Source: Chromohalobacter sp. 296-RDG (GTDB lineage Bacteria > Pseudomonadota > Gammaproteobacteria > Pseudomonadales > Halomonadaceae). Taken from it: 41,795 nucleotides of DNA. Both the position numbers and the translations under genes were made by a program. The stretch is taken from positions 1 through 41,795 of the forward strand of contig NZ_JARANY010000024.1 of the NCBI RefSeq assembly GCF_029889885.1, read 5' to 3'. Below, one piece after another: positions 7,430 to 16,527 of this stretch. The notes below the pieces were generated by a model that was not told where the DNA came from, searched no databases, and saw only the letters and a program-made list of their open reading frames with translations. The first letter of the stretch is position 1. The number at the start of each line of letters is the position of its first letter.

Positions 7430-7888
7430 TCAGTCGAGAAAAATGCTGGCAGTCGTTTTCAAGGGATCTGGCGTGCCCGGTATACTGATGCCAAATAGGT
7501 TCAAGATGGGCAAGGGGTAATCCGCGCCCAGGCAGACCACGAATTGAGCCTCATCTGTGCCAGGCGATGCCACATTGCAATTAGAGGGGTCAAGCTGACG
7601 TACATTGAAACGCTCTAACCACGAAGCATTGATCGTCGCGTTGATTCTTTCATCGATAAGGTCTTCGCGAGACTTATCCATTTCTTCAAATCGCATGGTA
7701 TTAATTGCCACCACCTGCCGAGTCGACTCACTAGCAAGACTCTGCAATCCGCTTTGAATCAGAAACACGAAGGCGTAACCAATCAAGGCATAGAGCACCA
7801 GAAAGAACACCGGGAAGACGATGGCAAACTCGATGGCCGCGACGCCTTCTTGTTTTTTCTTTATCCACTTTTTTGAATGAATTTTCAT
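7430..7888 (-). CDS. tadE: TadE-like minor pseudopilin
   Basis: A 152-residue protein with a basic leader (KIHSKKWIKKKQEG) and a prepilin-type cleavage site G15|V16. The mature N-terminus, VAAIEFAIVFPVFFLVLYAL, has Glu at +5, as in TadE and Flp. The single N-terminal hydrophobic helix anchors it before assembly, and the C-terminal domain (two Cys, CNVAS and VVCLG) would be periplasmic. TadE and TadF are pseudopilins processed by the TadV peptidase. The start overlaps the tadG stop by 4 bp (ATGA), implying translational coupling. Base composition is lower in GC than in most neighbours. Confidence 0.88.
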   Translation of the reverse strand: MKIHSKKWIKKKQEGVAAIEFAIVFPVFFLVLYALIGYAFVFLIQSGLQSLASESTRQVVAINTMRFEEMDKSREDLIDERINATINASWLERFNVRQLDPSNCNVASPGTDEAQFVVCLGADYPLPILNLFGISIPGTPDPLKTTASIFLD

Positions 7889-9672
7889 CTCACCAGTTCC
7901 ACCTTGGCCTGAGGAGCGTAAACTGACACCTGATACTCATTCACCCCTACCCCCAGAGAATCGAGCAACGGATCCAGAATGCCCTTAAGGAGTTCTCTTA
8001 CTACAGGATCAACGACATTGCCTACCAAGGCTCTTACCGAATCGACTGTAAATTCAGTCACCCCTTCAAGCAAATCACCGACACCTTCAAGGACATCACA
8101 TAAGAAAAAATCACACTGACTGTTACTCAATATATCTACATTAATATCCAAGTCAGCTAACAGCTCATCAACATCATCCAGCAAAACAGTCGTTCCCAAG
8201 TCAACTCTTTGAGTTTCCGGATACTCTCCTTTAAAAATCAAGCTCTCGACCTTAACCGGTTTATCGTCAACATCTTCGGCGGTTTCTAGTGTTATAGATG
8301 CCAACGAGGCATTGCCATCACCAATCAAGTCAAATGAAATAGGCTCCACCTCACCTGAGCCTTCACCTTCAATCGGATTTTTTAGACTGCCCAGCTTCAG
8401 CTTCAGAATCGATGGGCGCGAGCCAACTTGCACATCATATTGATTCAGCCCCCGGCGTTCGATTGACCTCAGCCATGCTTCAGCGCTACCCACTTCGGCC
8501 ACCAGGCCAATATTGAAAGATGCCAAGGATGATACATTCAATCGGCTATTCAGCCATATCTGAATCTGAGCAGTGGTTACTTTTGTGCGTTCACCATCTT
8601 TACCAGGCGGCCCGAATGATATCTTGGCAGGGCTTTGAATTCGCACCCCAATGTCTACCAAATCAGGAATCAAGTCACTTTCCAAATCAAGATCAATCGC
8701 TCCTATACTAGCGTCCCTTTCAACCACTGGAGCGTCAACATTTGCTGCCGTTACCACTGCATTGAGTAGTGTTTCCAATGGAACAGTAAGATCAAGTAAT
8801 GAATCCCGGCCACCCTGAAGCGCTGAAAGATCGAGAATATCCAGAACGTTGATAAGCTTTCCTTGAGATGCACTACCACTAACGACATCCCTGACGCCTG
8901 CCGCATCAGCTATTATCTGGATAAGTTCAGATTCAGAATACTCACCGTCCACAAAGCTATTTATATCGGACTCCTGCGATGCCTTAAAAAGCTCACCCAG
9001 TGTTATCGATGCGACCTGAGACGAGTCCAGTACCGATACAGCGGCATCATACCCCACCAATCTCGATACTAATGGAGCTAAGATAGGAGATTCGGATGAA
9101 TCCAGAGACAACAAAGAATTGCCAACACTGAGACCGGCCGTCGGCAACCTACGCGCCACAGCCGAGGCGCTGAGCGTACTTTGCTCTTCGTAATCGGTCT
9201 CGGAATTAGAGAACAGCCGTTGGAGATTGACGATCAAGCTGGTCGGCAACGTCTCGCTAACCTCCACCCGAACGGCGTTTTTGACGACATTGCTCGGAGC
9301 TTCGTCACTAGCGTCACAGTCGGTAATCTTGGCTAAGGCATTGAACCCGTCTTCCACATCAAACGTACCGAGATGCAGCTTCAGGGAGTTCTCTTCAGCA
9401 TCCGACCCACGTGTCAAATTGGCGCTAGCGGCCTGTTTGGCGGCTCGGCACGCTTGTTCATTGTCCTGAGTGCGCATCAGCGCCGACGCGGCTTCCATGG
9501 CGGCGGTGTCGGCCTGCTTCTGAAGCTTGGCCTGTTCGTAATAAAGCCGCCCCACATCCAGCGCCAGCACCAGGCACAGGATTACCAGCCCCAGCACGCC
9601 CATGGCGAGCAGGCCGATGGCGCCACGTTGGGCGCTCAAAGGCGCGGACGAGCCACCACGCAACATGTTCAC
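7885..9672 (-). CDS. tadG: TadG-like pilus assembly protein
   Basis: A 595-residue protein with the TadE/G-like N-terminal segment RGAIGLLAMGVLGLVILCLV plus ALDVGRLYYEQAKLQKQADTAAMEAASAL, i.e. one transmembrane anchor followed by the typical TadG helix. The large remainder is periplasmic or surface exposed, acidic and rich in Leu, Ser and Asp, with one Cys pair (QCDFFLCDV). No von Willebrand A motif is visible, unlike some TadG proteins. The start codon is GTG at 9672, overlapping the previous stop by 4 bp (GTGA); an in-frame ATG lies at 9666. From about 7900 to 9150 the gene is clearly more AT-rich than the flanking tad genes. TadG is thought to act in the cell envelope during Flp assembly or adhesion. 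Confidence 0.85.
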   Translation of the reverse strand: MNMLRGGSSAPLSAQRGAIGLLAMGVLGLVILCLVLALDVGRLYYEQAKLQKQADTAAMEAASALMRTQDNEQACRAAKQAASANLTRGSDAEENSLKLHLGTFDVEDGFNALAKITDCDASDEAPSNVVKNAVRVEVSETLPTSLIVNLQRLFSNSETDYEEQSTLSASAVARRLPTAGLSVGNSLLSLDSSESPILAPLVSRLVGYDAAVSVLDSSQVASITLGELFKASQESDINSFVDGEYSESELIQIIADAAGVRDVVSGSASQGKLINVLDILDLSALQGGRDSLLDLTVPLETLLNAVVTAANVDAPVVERDASIGAIDLDLESDLIPDLVDIGVRIQSPAKISFGPPGKDGERTKVTTAQIQIWLNSRLNVSSLASFNIGLVAEVGSAEAWLRSIERRGLNQYDVQVGSRPSILKLKLGSLKNPIEGEGSGEVEPISFDLIGDGNASLASITLETAEDVDDKPVKVESLIFKGEYPETQRVDLGTTVLLDDVDELLADLDINVDILSNSQCDFFLCDVLEGVGDLLEGVTEFTVDSVRALVGNVVDPVVRELLKGILDPLLDSLGVGVNEYQVSVYAPQAKVELVR

Positions 9673-10064
9673 TTATTCCCGAATTCCTGATTCTCGATAT
9701 AGCGCTCGGGAATCTCGTGTTCGAAGCTTTCTACATAGCGCTGCCAGATGGCCGATTGCACCGGCCCCGCGAGCTCCTGGCGATGGGACGATGCGCCGCG
9801 TCCACTGCGCTGCCATTCGAGCAAGCGCTGCGTTGCCTGGCCAGGATGTCCCGAAAGATCGTTCTGCTTGCGCGTTGTCTCGACACCTTGAGTATCCTGC
9901 TGGGCCTGGGCGTGCTGGCCGTTCGCCATCATCACCAGTGCCAAGCTGCCGAGCGCGACCATGGCGAGACGCACGAGATGCTTATTGGCAGGGTCAGCGT
10001 GGCCGGTATCTTGATCGAGGCTTCGTGCGGCTGGGGTCATGAATGTTGTGTATGTCGTGGGCAT
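9669..10064 (-). CDS. DUF3613-family Tad-associated periplasmic protein
   Basis: A 131-residue protein with an internal signal-like hydrophobic segment (LVRLAMVALGSLALVMMANG, then QHAQAQ), giving a small secreted domain. The C-terminal core (QRLLEWQRSGRGAS, then AGPVQSAIWQRYVESFEHEIPE) matches the DUF3613 pattern often found in Tad loci. The ATG at 10064 is preferred over an upstream frame start at 10079 because a clean AGGAG site sits 6 bases before it. It lies between tadD and tadG and overlaps tadG by 4 bp. The biochemical role is unknown; an accessory role in pilus assembly is inferred from position. Confidence 0.75.
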   Translation of the reverse strand: MPTTYTTFMTPAARSLDQDTGHADPANKHLVRLAMVALGSLALVMMANGQHAQAQQDTQGVETTRKQNDLSGHPGQATQRLLEWQRSGRGASSHRQELAGPVQSAIWQRYVESFEHEIPERYIENQEFGNK

Positions 10065-10119
10065 GTGAGTCTCCTGCATGTAAGTCTGCTATCGATCGAC
10101 GTGGCCGAGAAATGCGCTG

Positions 10120-11013
10120 TTATTGGCGGATGATCTCGAGCGCGCCGGGCTCGGTTGGCCTCTCGGTGGCGGTATGGGTAATCGACGCGCCCGAACCGCT
10201 CGGCGTCGAGGCCGAGGCATTGGAAACGGTGCTTGAAGCGGTAGCGGTCTGTTCGGCCTTGGCCAGTCGGGTCTGGCGCAACAACGCCACTTCTTCCTGA
10301 TCGATCCCGTAACGTTGGGCGACGCCTTCCGCCTGCCGGTCATTATTCTGGGCATACAGCGCCATCACCAGGTTGCGCGCGGCACGCGCATAATCGGGAC
10401 TGAGTTCCAGAGCGGTGAGGAATTCGTTTTCCGCTTGCCGGGGCTGGCCTTGCAGTAAGCGCAGGTAGCCCAGGTCATTGCGAATGGCGGCGTCGATGGG
10501 TCGCGCCTCGCGCGCACGCTGCATGGAGTCCAATGCGGTCTCGAGCTTTCCTCGCGCGGCCTGGTTGCGGGCGATGCCGCGCCAGGCATCGGCGGCCAGG
10601 CAGGTCTCGGTGAGCGTCTCGTAGACGGCGTCGGCCTTGTCACGCTGGCCCGTATCGCGCAGCGCTTCGCCGCGCAGCAAGCGCGGCTCGGCTAGTGCGT
10701 CTCGGTCCGTATCAAGCGACAGATCGTCAAGGTGCGCCAGGGCGGCTCGCGGCTTGTCGTCGTTGAGCATCTGACGGATCAGCGAGATCTGCATGCCGGC
10801 GGTGGCCGTCATTTCCGCGCCGCAGGCACCGCGCCGGGTATCGCCCTCTTCTTCTTCGGGCGCCGCCAGGCGACTGGATGCGCTCTGTGCACCTTGCGGC
10901 TGAGTCCAGGCGGTATCGGGCGTCGACGAACTGGCACATCCCGCCAGCGCGATCAGGCAGACGATGCCGGCGGCGGCATGCCAGGGCCGAGACGAAGTTG
11001 CATGCGACATCAT
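10120..11013 (-). CDS. tadD: TadD-like TPR lipoprotein
   Basis: A 297-residue lipoprotein. The signal peptide ends in a lipobox (LIALAGC), so Cys becomes the acylated N-terminus. The body contains tetratricopeptide repeats, for example LDSMQRAREARPIDAAIRND, LGYLRLLQGQPRQAENEF and LTALELSPDYARAARNLVMA. The C-terminus is low in complexity (Thr/Ser/Ala). TadD is a pilotin-like or assembly lipoprotein of the Flp system. Its start overlaps the tadC stop by one base (TAATG) behind a GGAGG site. Two Met codons are adjacent (11013 and 11010), and the second has the better spacing. Confidence 0.9.
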   Translation of the reverse strand: MMSHATSSRPWHAAAGIVCLIALAGCASSSTPDTAWTQPQGAQSASSRLAAPEEEEGDTRRGACGAEMTATAGMQISLIRQMLNDDKPRAALAHLDDLSLDTDRDALAEPRLLRGEALRDTGQRDKADAVYETLTETCLAADAWRGIARNQAARGKLETALDSMQRAREARPIDAAIRNDLGYLRLLQGQPRQAENEFLTALELSPDYARAARNLVMALYAQNNDRQAEGVAQRYGIDQEEVALLRQTRLAKAEQTATASSTVSNASASTPSGSGASITHTATERPTEPGALEIIRQ

Positions 11014-11903
11014 TAACCTCCCAGGGTCGCCAGCGCACCGGCGAGATTGAGTACCGCGGGCCCAGCCAGAACGATCAGCAAGGCGGGAAACAGAAATATC
11101 ATCATGACCAGCGACATTTTGCCCGAGAGCCGGGTGACGGCTTCTTGCAAGCGTGTACGACGCCGGTCGCGCAACAATTCACTCAGTGCACTCAACGAAT
11201 CGCGCGCCCCGCCCCCATTGGAAGAGACTTGCGCCAGCAATTTGAGCAAGTCACTCAGCCCTTCACTGGCCTGCACGTCGGCGACTTCTTCGAGGGCGTC
11301 TTCGCGGACCTGGCCGGCTTCGATCTTGTGGGTCACGCTGCGCAGTTCGCGCACGCTTTCCGGGGCGGTACCTTTCAGGTTGTGGATCAGCCCTTGCAGC
11401 ACGCTTTCCAGCGTCATGCCGGCCTCCCAGAGCATCCGCGTCACCTGCAGTACCAGGGCGATTTCCTCGTCCAGTGCGTGGGTTCGCCGGCGGCGGCGAT
11501 TCTTGATCCACGCCCAGCACAGCACGCCGGTCAGCGCGCTCGCGGCGACGCCCAATAGCAGGCTACCCAGTACGCCTCGTCCCTGTTCCCATCCCCAAGC
11601 GGTGCCCACCAGCCAGGCGCAGGCCGCCAGCGTGCCAAGCACTCCCAACAAGTAAGCTTGGGCACGCGAGCCGATGAACCCCGCCTGGCGCAAGACGATG
11701 GCCAGCTCGGCGCTACGTGCATGTCGCCGCCGATGCACGCGCCATGCACTGCCGCTTCGCAGCAACAGCGACTCAGCCTGGCGCCAGGCGTCCGGGGACC
11801 TAGGAGGCTGGCGTTCCAGGCTACGCTGCGCCACTACCCAGCACGTCCCGGCAGCGATCATCAACACCACGCCACTGGCGAGTAACAACACCACTGCTAG
11901 CAT
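11013..11903 (-). CDS. tadC: TadC inner-membrane platform protein
   Basis: A 296-residue type II secretion F-domain protein. It has an N-terminal hydrophobic segment, a pair of helices around residues 85-135, the cytoplasmic T2SSF domain (EEIALVLQVTRMLWEAGMTLESVLQ and following), and a hydrophobic C-terminus (MSLVMMIFLFPALLIVLAGPAVL). It forms the membrane platform with TadB that engages the TadA ATPase. A strong GGAGGG site precedes the ATG. Only 9 bp separate it from tadB. Confidence 0.93.
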   Translation of the reverse strand: MLAVVLLLASGVVLMIAAGTCWVVAQRSLERQPPRSPDAWRQAESLLLRSGSAWRVHRRRHARSAELAIVLRQAGFIGSRAQAYLLGVLGTLAACAWLVGTAWGWEQGRGVLGSLLLGVAASALTGVLCWAWIKNRRRRRTHALDEEIALVLQVTRMLWEAGMTLESVLQGLIHNLKGTAPESVRELRSVTHKIEAGQVREDALEEVADVQASEGLSDLLKLLAQVSSNGGGARDSLSALSELLRDRRRTRLQEAVTRLSGKMSLVMMIFLFPALLIVLAGPAVLNLAGALATLGG

Positions 11904-11912
11904 GCGCCCTCC

Positions 11913-12785
11913 TCAAATCGCCCTGAGCATTCGCCACATCACGAAACAGCCGCTCAATTCCAGCGCCAACGCCAGCCATAGCGCCGCGCGACCATCCGCG
12001 CTGTGCCACATGGTGCTCAGGAAATCGGGATTGGTGATCAGGATGTAACCGCCGATCAATATCGGGATGACGGCCAGTACCATGGCGGTGAAACGCGTTT
12101 CGCCGGTGAGTGCCTTGAGCTCGCGGCGTCCGCGCTCTTGCTGGCGCAAGAGCGTGACAAAGCTGCTCAGGATGTCGCGCAGGCTGCCACCATGGCGTTG
12201 ATTGACTTCAAACGCAGTGGCCAGCAGTGCCAATTCGTTGAGCTTGAGCAGCGTGCTTTCTCGCACCAGGCCTTCATGCAGCTCCATCCCCAATTCGCGA
12301 CGTACCCAGACCCGTTCGAGCATGTTGCGAAGCGGCGGTGCGCTGCGTGCGATCTGGCGCCTGAAGGCATTTTCCGGGCTGGTGCCGACGGAAAGCTCGC
12401 GCATCAGTTGCTCGAGATAGCCCGGCAATTGTGCCCGCAGCCGCGAGCGCAGCCGCCGCGCGCGCCATTGCAACAGCAGGTTGCCACCTACCAGTACGCT
12501 CATCAGTAGATACAGGGTCCAGCGTTGATCGAGCAGTACCAGCATTACCGCAAGCACACCCAGCACCAGGGCGACGGCGATCACCAACCGACGCGGTGTG
12601 AGTTGGATACCGGCACGCAATAGATAGTCGAGCGACCAGTCGAGCAACGACTCGCTGGGCGCGATGCGCCGCCGTTGGCGGCGTGGCGCGCCCGCCTCGC
12701 GCGGCATCGACGCTGCCCGCGCACTGGTCCATACCAGCCCCGCCGCGGCCAGCAGCAAGACCATCGCGCCCCACCACCACGTCAT
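11913..12785 (-). CDS. tadB: TadB inner-membrane platform protein
   Basis: A 290-residue T2SSF-domain protein. It has an N-terminal transmembrane helix, a basic segment, two helices (~63-107), the cytoplasmic F domain (QLPGYLEQLMRELSVGTSPE, then LNELALLATAFEVNQRHGGSL), and C-terminal helices around MVLAVIPILIGGYILI. It is paired with TadC. The start codon overlaps the tadA stop by 4 bp (ATGA), so the ATPase and its platform partner are translationally coupled. Confidence 0.93.
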   Translation of the reverse strand: MTWWWGAMVLLLAAAGLVWTSARAASMPREAGAPRRQRRRIAPSESLLDWSLDYLLRAGIQLTPRRLVIAVALVLGVLAVMLVLLDQRWTLYLLMSVLVGGNLLLQWRARRLRSRLRAQLPGYLEQLMRELSVGTSPENAFRRQIARSAPPLRNMLERVWVRRELGMELHEGLVRESTLLKLNELALLATAFEVNQRHGGSLRDILSSFVTLLRQQERGRRELKALTGETRFTAMVLAVIPILIGGYILITNPDFLSTMWHSADGRAALWLALALELSGCFVMWRMLRAI

Positions 12786-14008
12786 GCTTGTACCCTCGCG
12801 CTAGCGAGCTGGGTCCAGGGCGCCTCTTGTCGGTGATAGAGCGTCTCGAGCTGGATGATGTCGCTATCGAATCCAACCACGCGTTGGACCTCGAGGACGT
12901 GGCGATGCCCCTCCACGTCACGGGTGACGTGCACCACCAGATCCAACGCCGTGGCGATGATGCGATTGATCAGGGTGTCCGAGCCCTGGAAGCCCGACAG
13001 GCGTACCATCATCTGCAGGCGCACCAGAGCATCCGCCGCCGCGTTGGCGTGCACCGTGCTCATCGAGCCCAGGTGACCGGTGTTCATGGCCTGCAGCACA
13101 TCGAGGACTTCATCGCCGCGACTTTCGCCGAGAATCACGCGGTCGGGGCGCATGCGCAACGAGTTGCGCACCAGTTGCCGCGCGGTGATTTCACCTTCGC
13201 CCTCGCTGTTGGCCGGGCGTGTTTCGAGACGCACGACATGGCTGTTGCGCAATTGCAGTTCGGCGGCATCCTCGATGGTGACGACACGCTCGTGCGGCGG
13301 AATAGACTGACTCAGGGCGTTGAGCAAGGTGGTCTTGCCCGAGCCGGTGGCGCCACTGATGAGAATATTGCGACGCCGCTCCACGGCTTGCTCCAGCTCG
13401 CTGAGCAGCGCGGCGGGCAAGGCGTCGCGCTCGACCAGCGCCAGTGCGCTCATGGCGTCATGACGAAACTTGCGGATCGACACGCAAGGACCGTCCAGCG
13501 CCAGCGGGGGAATGATGGCATTGACGCGGGAGCCGTCCTCCAGTCGGGCATCCACCATGGGGCTGGCTTCATCGAGCCTCCGGCCCAGTGGGGCCAGCAT
13601 GCGGCGCACCACGCGCAGCACATGGGCATCGTTGAGAAACTGCTGGGAGACGCGCTCGAGCTTGCCCTCACGTTCGGCGAAGACGTGGCGCGGCCCGTTG
13701 ATGAGTATGTCGGTGATGCCATCATCACGCAGCAGCGGTTGCAGCGGGCCGTAGCCGGTCATTTCGTGATACAGCGATTGCAGTACCGCTTGCATGGCAT
13801 CGTCGGGGATGAACTCGCCGCGTTCGGCCAGCCAATCGCGTACGCTATCCTCCAGCCGCGTGAACAACACGCTGGGTTCGGCGTCGAGTTCCATGCCTTC
13901 GTCTTCGAAGCGCTCGATGACGCTGCGGTGCAGTTCCGACTTGAAGGCCGGGTCGTCGGGGTCGGCGACGACGTTCAAGTGTCGTTGTCCAAAACGTGGC
14001 AGTGCCAT
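12782..14008 (-). CDS. tadA: TadA/CpaF secretion ATPase
   Basis: A 408-residue member of the type II/IV secretion ATPase family that powers Flp pilus biogenesis. Walker A GATGSGKT lies at residues 219-226. An Asp box (TIEDAAELQL), a Walker B region (RPDRVILGESRGDEVLDVLQAM) and a His box (TGHLGSMSTVHANAA) follow. The start is set at ATG 14008 rather than the longer open frame at 14149. MALPRFGQRH is preceded by GGAGGAA, the first 47 codons of the longer frame look non-native, and they overlap the rcpA end. It follows rcpA directly; the TadZ localisation ATPase usually found in this interval is absent. Confidence 0.95.
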   Translation of the reverse strand: MALPRFGQRHLNVVADPDDPAFKSELHRSVIERFEDEGMELDAEPSVLFTRLEDSVRDWLAERGEFIPDDAMQAVLQSLYHEMTGYGPLQPLLRDDGITDILINGPRHVFAEREGKLERVSQQFLNDAHVLRVVRRMLAPLGRRLDEASPMVDARLEDGSRVNAIIPPLALDGPCVSIRKFRHDAMSALALVERDALPAALLSELEQAVERRRNILISGATGSGKTTLLNALSQSIPPHERVVTIEDAAELQLRNSHVVRLETRPANSEGEGEITARQLVRNSLRMRPDRVILGESRGDEVLDVLQAMNTGHLGSMSTVHANAAADALVRLQMMVRLSGFQGSDTLINRIIATALDLVVHVTRDVEGHRHVLEVQRVVGFDSDIIQLETLYHRQEAPWTQLASARVQA

Positions 14009-14021
14009 GGTGTTCCTCCAC

Positions 14022-15407
14022 TCAATCGCCGAAGCCGACGTTCCCCAGGCGCTCGAGACTTTCGGCGTCCTGCGGGTCGAACAGCAGTTCCAGATACGAG
14101 GGGTCGTAGCGGCGCAGCGCCTCGCCCGGCAATTGCGGACGCGGCGCATCCGCCGCCATCGGCGAGACGAGGTGCGGCGTGACGACCATCACCAGTTCCT
14201 TGTTCTGGGTCTCGAAACGCGTGGAGCGGAAAAACGCCCCGATGATCGGCAGGTCACCCAGGCCGGGAAACTTATCCACGGTCTGCATGGTACTGTTGCT
14301 GACCAGGCCGCTAATGATCAGGCTCTCGCCGTCGCCGAGCTGTACACTGGTGTCGGTGCGCCGCACGTTGAGCGCGGGCACGGCGACGCCGCTGGCTTGC
14401 ACGCCTTGCGTGAAGTCGAGCTCGCTTACCTCGGGAGCGACTTTGAGCATGATGCTGTCGTTATCCAGCACCGTGGGCGTGAGTTGCAGTCTCACCCCGA
14501 ATTGCTTGAAGTCGATGCGCACGTCGCCATCGTCGTTGCTGATCGGGAAGGGAAATTCGCCACCGGCGAGGAACGAGGCACTTTGCCCCGAGAGCGTGAC
14601 CAGGCTGGGTTCCGCCAGGGTGTAGGCGAAGCCGTTGCTGCGCAGGGCGCTGATTACGCCAAGCATGCTGTCGTCGGCGTTACCGGCCACAATGTTGTAG
14701 CCACCGTCGCCGGTCTGAAAGCCGGATCCTGTGAGGAAGGAAAAGCCTTCGCTGAAGTTATCGCCGACGGCCTCGGCACCGCCCAGCGCACCGCTGGTGC
14801 CGACACCTGCCAGGGTGTTGCCGCCGTTGTTCTTGCCGAAGAAGAAGCCAGCGGATTGCAGTTTGCTACGGTTGACCTCGACCACGCGGATATCGGTCTG
14901 CACCTGAACCGGGCCGCTTTGGCGCGTGGCATCGACCGTGTTCTGATCGCCGAGCCGACTGCGCGCCTGGTCATGACGCGACAGGGACTCGCTCTCGCCC
15001 GAGAGGGTCGGCGTATCGGTACCGTCGGCCAGGGTGTATTCGGACTCCATACCCCGAGCGCCACGCGGGCGCACCGTCACGCGATAGTCTCGGGGTTCGT
15101 CATCGCCATTGCGCCATACGCTCAGCGAAGTCGTCCCCGCCGCCAACCCGGTAACCATGAGTTGGCGTGCATCCAGCACTTGGGCGCTGGCGATATCGCC
15201 ATCCCCCAGGGCCGTGCGTTCCACGGGGCGGTCGAACGTCAGGCGCTTCTGACCACCGGTATCTAAACGCAGCGTGCGCCCTTCTTGCGCGTCATCCTGC
15301 TGGGCCATCGTCACGGCGGAGAAGGACAGCGCCAATAAGCACAACAGCCCATACACAGCGCGCTGCCCCACGGCGATGACGGTCGACGTCGGTAGGTCTT
15401 GCATCAT
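14022..15407 (-). CDS. rcpA: RcpA/CpaC outer-membrane secretin of the Tad system
   Basis: A 461-residue protein with a signal peptide (cleavage near AQQDDAQ), a pilus-secretin N-terminal domain (LRLDTGGQKRLTFDRPVERT, then MVTGLAAGTTSLSVW), and the C-terminal secretin domain. The latter contains VEVNRSKLQSAGF, LAEPSLVTLSGQSASFLAGGE, VRLQLTPTVLDND and the closing GLGDLPIIGAFFRS plus LVMVVTPHLV. It forms the outer-membrane channel for the Flp pilus. A purine-rich AAGGA site precedes the two adjacent Met codons. A 93-bp gap separates it from rcpC, and tadA starts 13 bp after its stop. Confidence 0.93.
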   Translation of the reverse strand: MMQDLPTSTVIAVGQRAVYGLLCLLALSFSAVTMAQQDDAQEGRTLRLDTGGQKRLTFDRPVERTALGDGDIASAQVLDARQLMVTGLAAGTTSLSVWRNGDDEPRDYRVTVRPRGARGMESEYTLADGTDTPTLSGESESLSRHDQARSRLGDQNTVDATRQSGPVQVQTDIRVVEVNRSKLQSAGFFFGKNNGGNTLAGVGTSGALGGAEAVGDNFSEGFSFLTGSGFQTGDGGYNIVAGNADDSMLGVISALRSNGFAYTLAEPSLVTLSGQSASFLAGGEFPFPISNDDGDVRIDFKQFGVRLQLTPTVLDNDSIMLKVAPEVSELDFTQGVQASGVAVPALNVRRTDTSVQLGDGESLIISGLVSNSTMQTVDKFPGLGDLPIIGAFFRSTRFETQNKELVMVVTPHLVSPMAADAPRPQLPGEALRRYDPSYLELLFDPQDAESLERLGNVGFGD

Positions 15408-15500
15408 TTTTTCCTTCTTCCCTGCATTGGCGCGACATCTGGCATCGGCATGAGGTATCGCGCTTGTCGTTATCGTGCCGACGGCTTTAAAGGCCGTTTT

Positions 15501-16508
15501 TTAACGCTGCGTGTCGGTCACCCGACGCTCGCCCCCGACGAATTGCACGACGCGATGGCCGCTGGTTTCGTTGTCTGCGCGATTCGGTGCAGCGGGCTGT
15601 TGGTTATCGTCGTCGGCTGCGGCGATATCGGCATAGGTAACGGTCGGCGCCAGTTCGTCGTCGTTCCGCGCGCTTTTCTCGCGTGACGTTTCACCACCGC
15701 TGGCGTCGGACAGGCCCAGCACCATATCGTCGCCCTGCCCGTCAGGCGCGGTGACGAGATTGGCCATCAAGGCATCGACGCGCTCACGACTACCCACCAC
15801 GGCTAGCCGCAGGCGACCGGTACTCTCGGCCAGCAGCAATTTGGGGGCCTGCGATTCGTCGACGGCAACCACAGCGGTACGTGCCCCACGCCGGCCGTTG
15901 TTCTCGCCGTCGTTATCGGTACCGCCCTGCAGGTGTTGGCCATAACCGAGCACCAGCACATCGTCCAGCAAACGACGCGCCAGGGTCTGGCGACTATCAC
16001 CGGATGCGGCGGCACGCGCCTGAAACAGCACATCGACGCGGTCACCGGGTTCAATGAAGCCACCCCCGCCGACGACATCGTCGACGCCGATGGCCAGGGC
16101 GCGGTAACCGGCGGGCACCTGGCTGGCCAACACACTGCCCAGGGCGAAATCCCCTTCGCGGATCACCTCACCGGCCTTGACCGGGCGCGTCAGCACGCGT
16201 CCTTCCACGGCTTCGCGCTTGGCGAAGCTGCTTGGCAAGGCATTGGGGAAATCCACCACCGCCAGCATCGGCGATCCCGTGGCGTCATCCACCGCATCGT
16301 CGACCGCCAGTTCCGTGCCTTCGCTGAGATCCCGCCTGGCTACCACTGCAGGATGCCGCATGGCCGGCGTCTCGGTGACCGACTCGACGGCAGACTCGGT
16401 CACCGATGGCGGCGCGGCCTGCTGGGTCAAACGCCAACCGGTGAAACCCAACCCCAGCGCCAAGGCCACCAGCAACACCGCCACGATCTTCAGGGTCTTG
16501 GGGGACAT
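15501..16508 (-). CDS. rcpC: RcpC/CpaB Flp pilus assembly protein (SAF domain)
   Basis: A 335-residue protein with an N-terminal transmembrane helix (KIVAVLLVALALGLGFTGW), then a SAF domain (~55-120: PAVVARRDLSEGTELAVDD and GRVLTRPVKAGEVIREGDF). The RcpC/CpaB region follows (ALAIGVDDVVGGGGFIEPGDRVDVLF and VAVDESQAPKLLLAESTGRLRLAVV). The C-terminus is Asp/Asn-rich. RcpC is a periplasmic component thought to link the secretin with peptidoglycan. It starts 19 bp after the flp stop, so it is in the same transcription unit. Confidence 0.92.
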   Translation of the reverse strand: MSPKTLKIVAVLLVALALGLGFTGWRLTQQAAPPSVTESAVESVTETPAMRHPAVVARRDLSEGTELAVDDAVDDATGSPMLAVVDFPNALPSSFAKREAVEGRVLTRPVKAGEVIREGDFALGSVLASQVPAGYRALAIGVDDVVGGGGFIEPGDRVDVLFQARAAASGDSRQTLARRLLDDVLVLGYGQHLQGGTDNDGENNGRRGARTAVVAVDESQAPKLLLAESTGRLRLAVVGSRERVDALMANLVTAPDGQGDDMVLGLSDASGGETSREKSARNDDELAPTVTYADIAAADDDNQQPAAPNRADNETSGHRVVQFVGGERRVTDTQR

Positions 16509-16527
16509 ATTTACATTTCCACTATTT

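Noticed and set aside
12683-15266. Two long plus-strand frames (499 and 490 codons)
   Set aside because: They are antisense to tadB, tadA and rcpA, whose motifs are unambiguous. High GC keeps the opposite frames open.
15481-15502. Hairpin ACGGC...GCCGT followed by six T on the plus strand
   Set aside because: It has terminator shape for plus-strand transcription, but no plus-strand gene is present. On the minus strand, where rcpC-rcpA are transcribed, the T-tract precedes the hairpin, so it would not terminate the operon.
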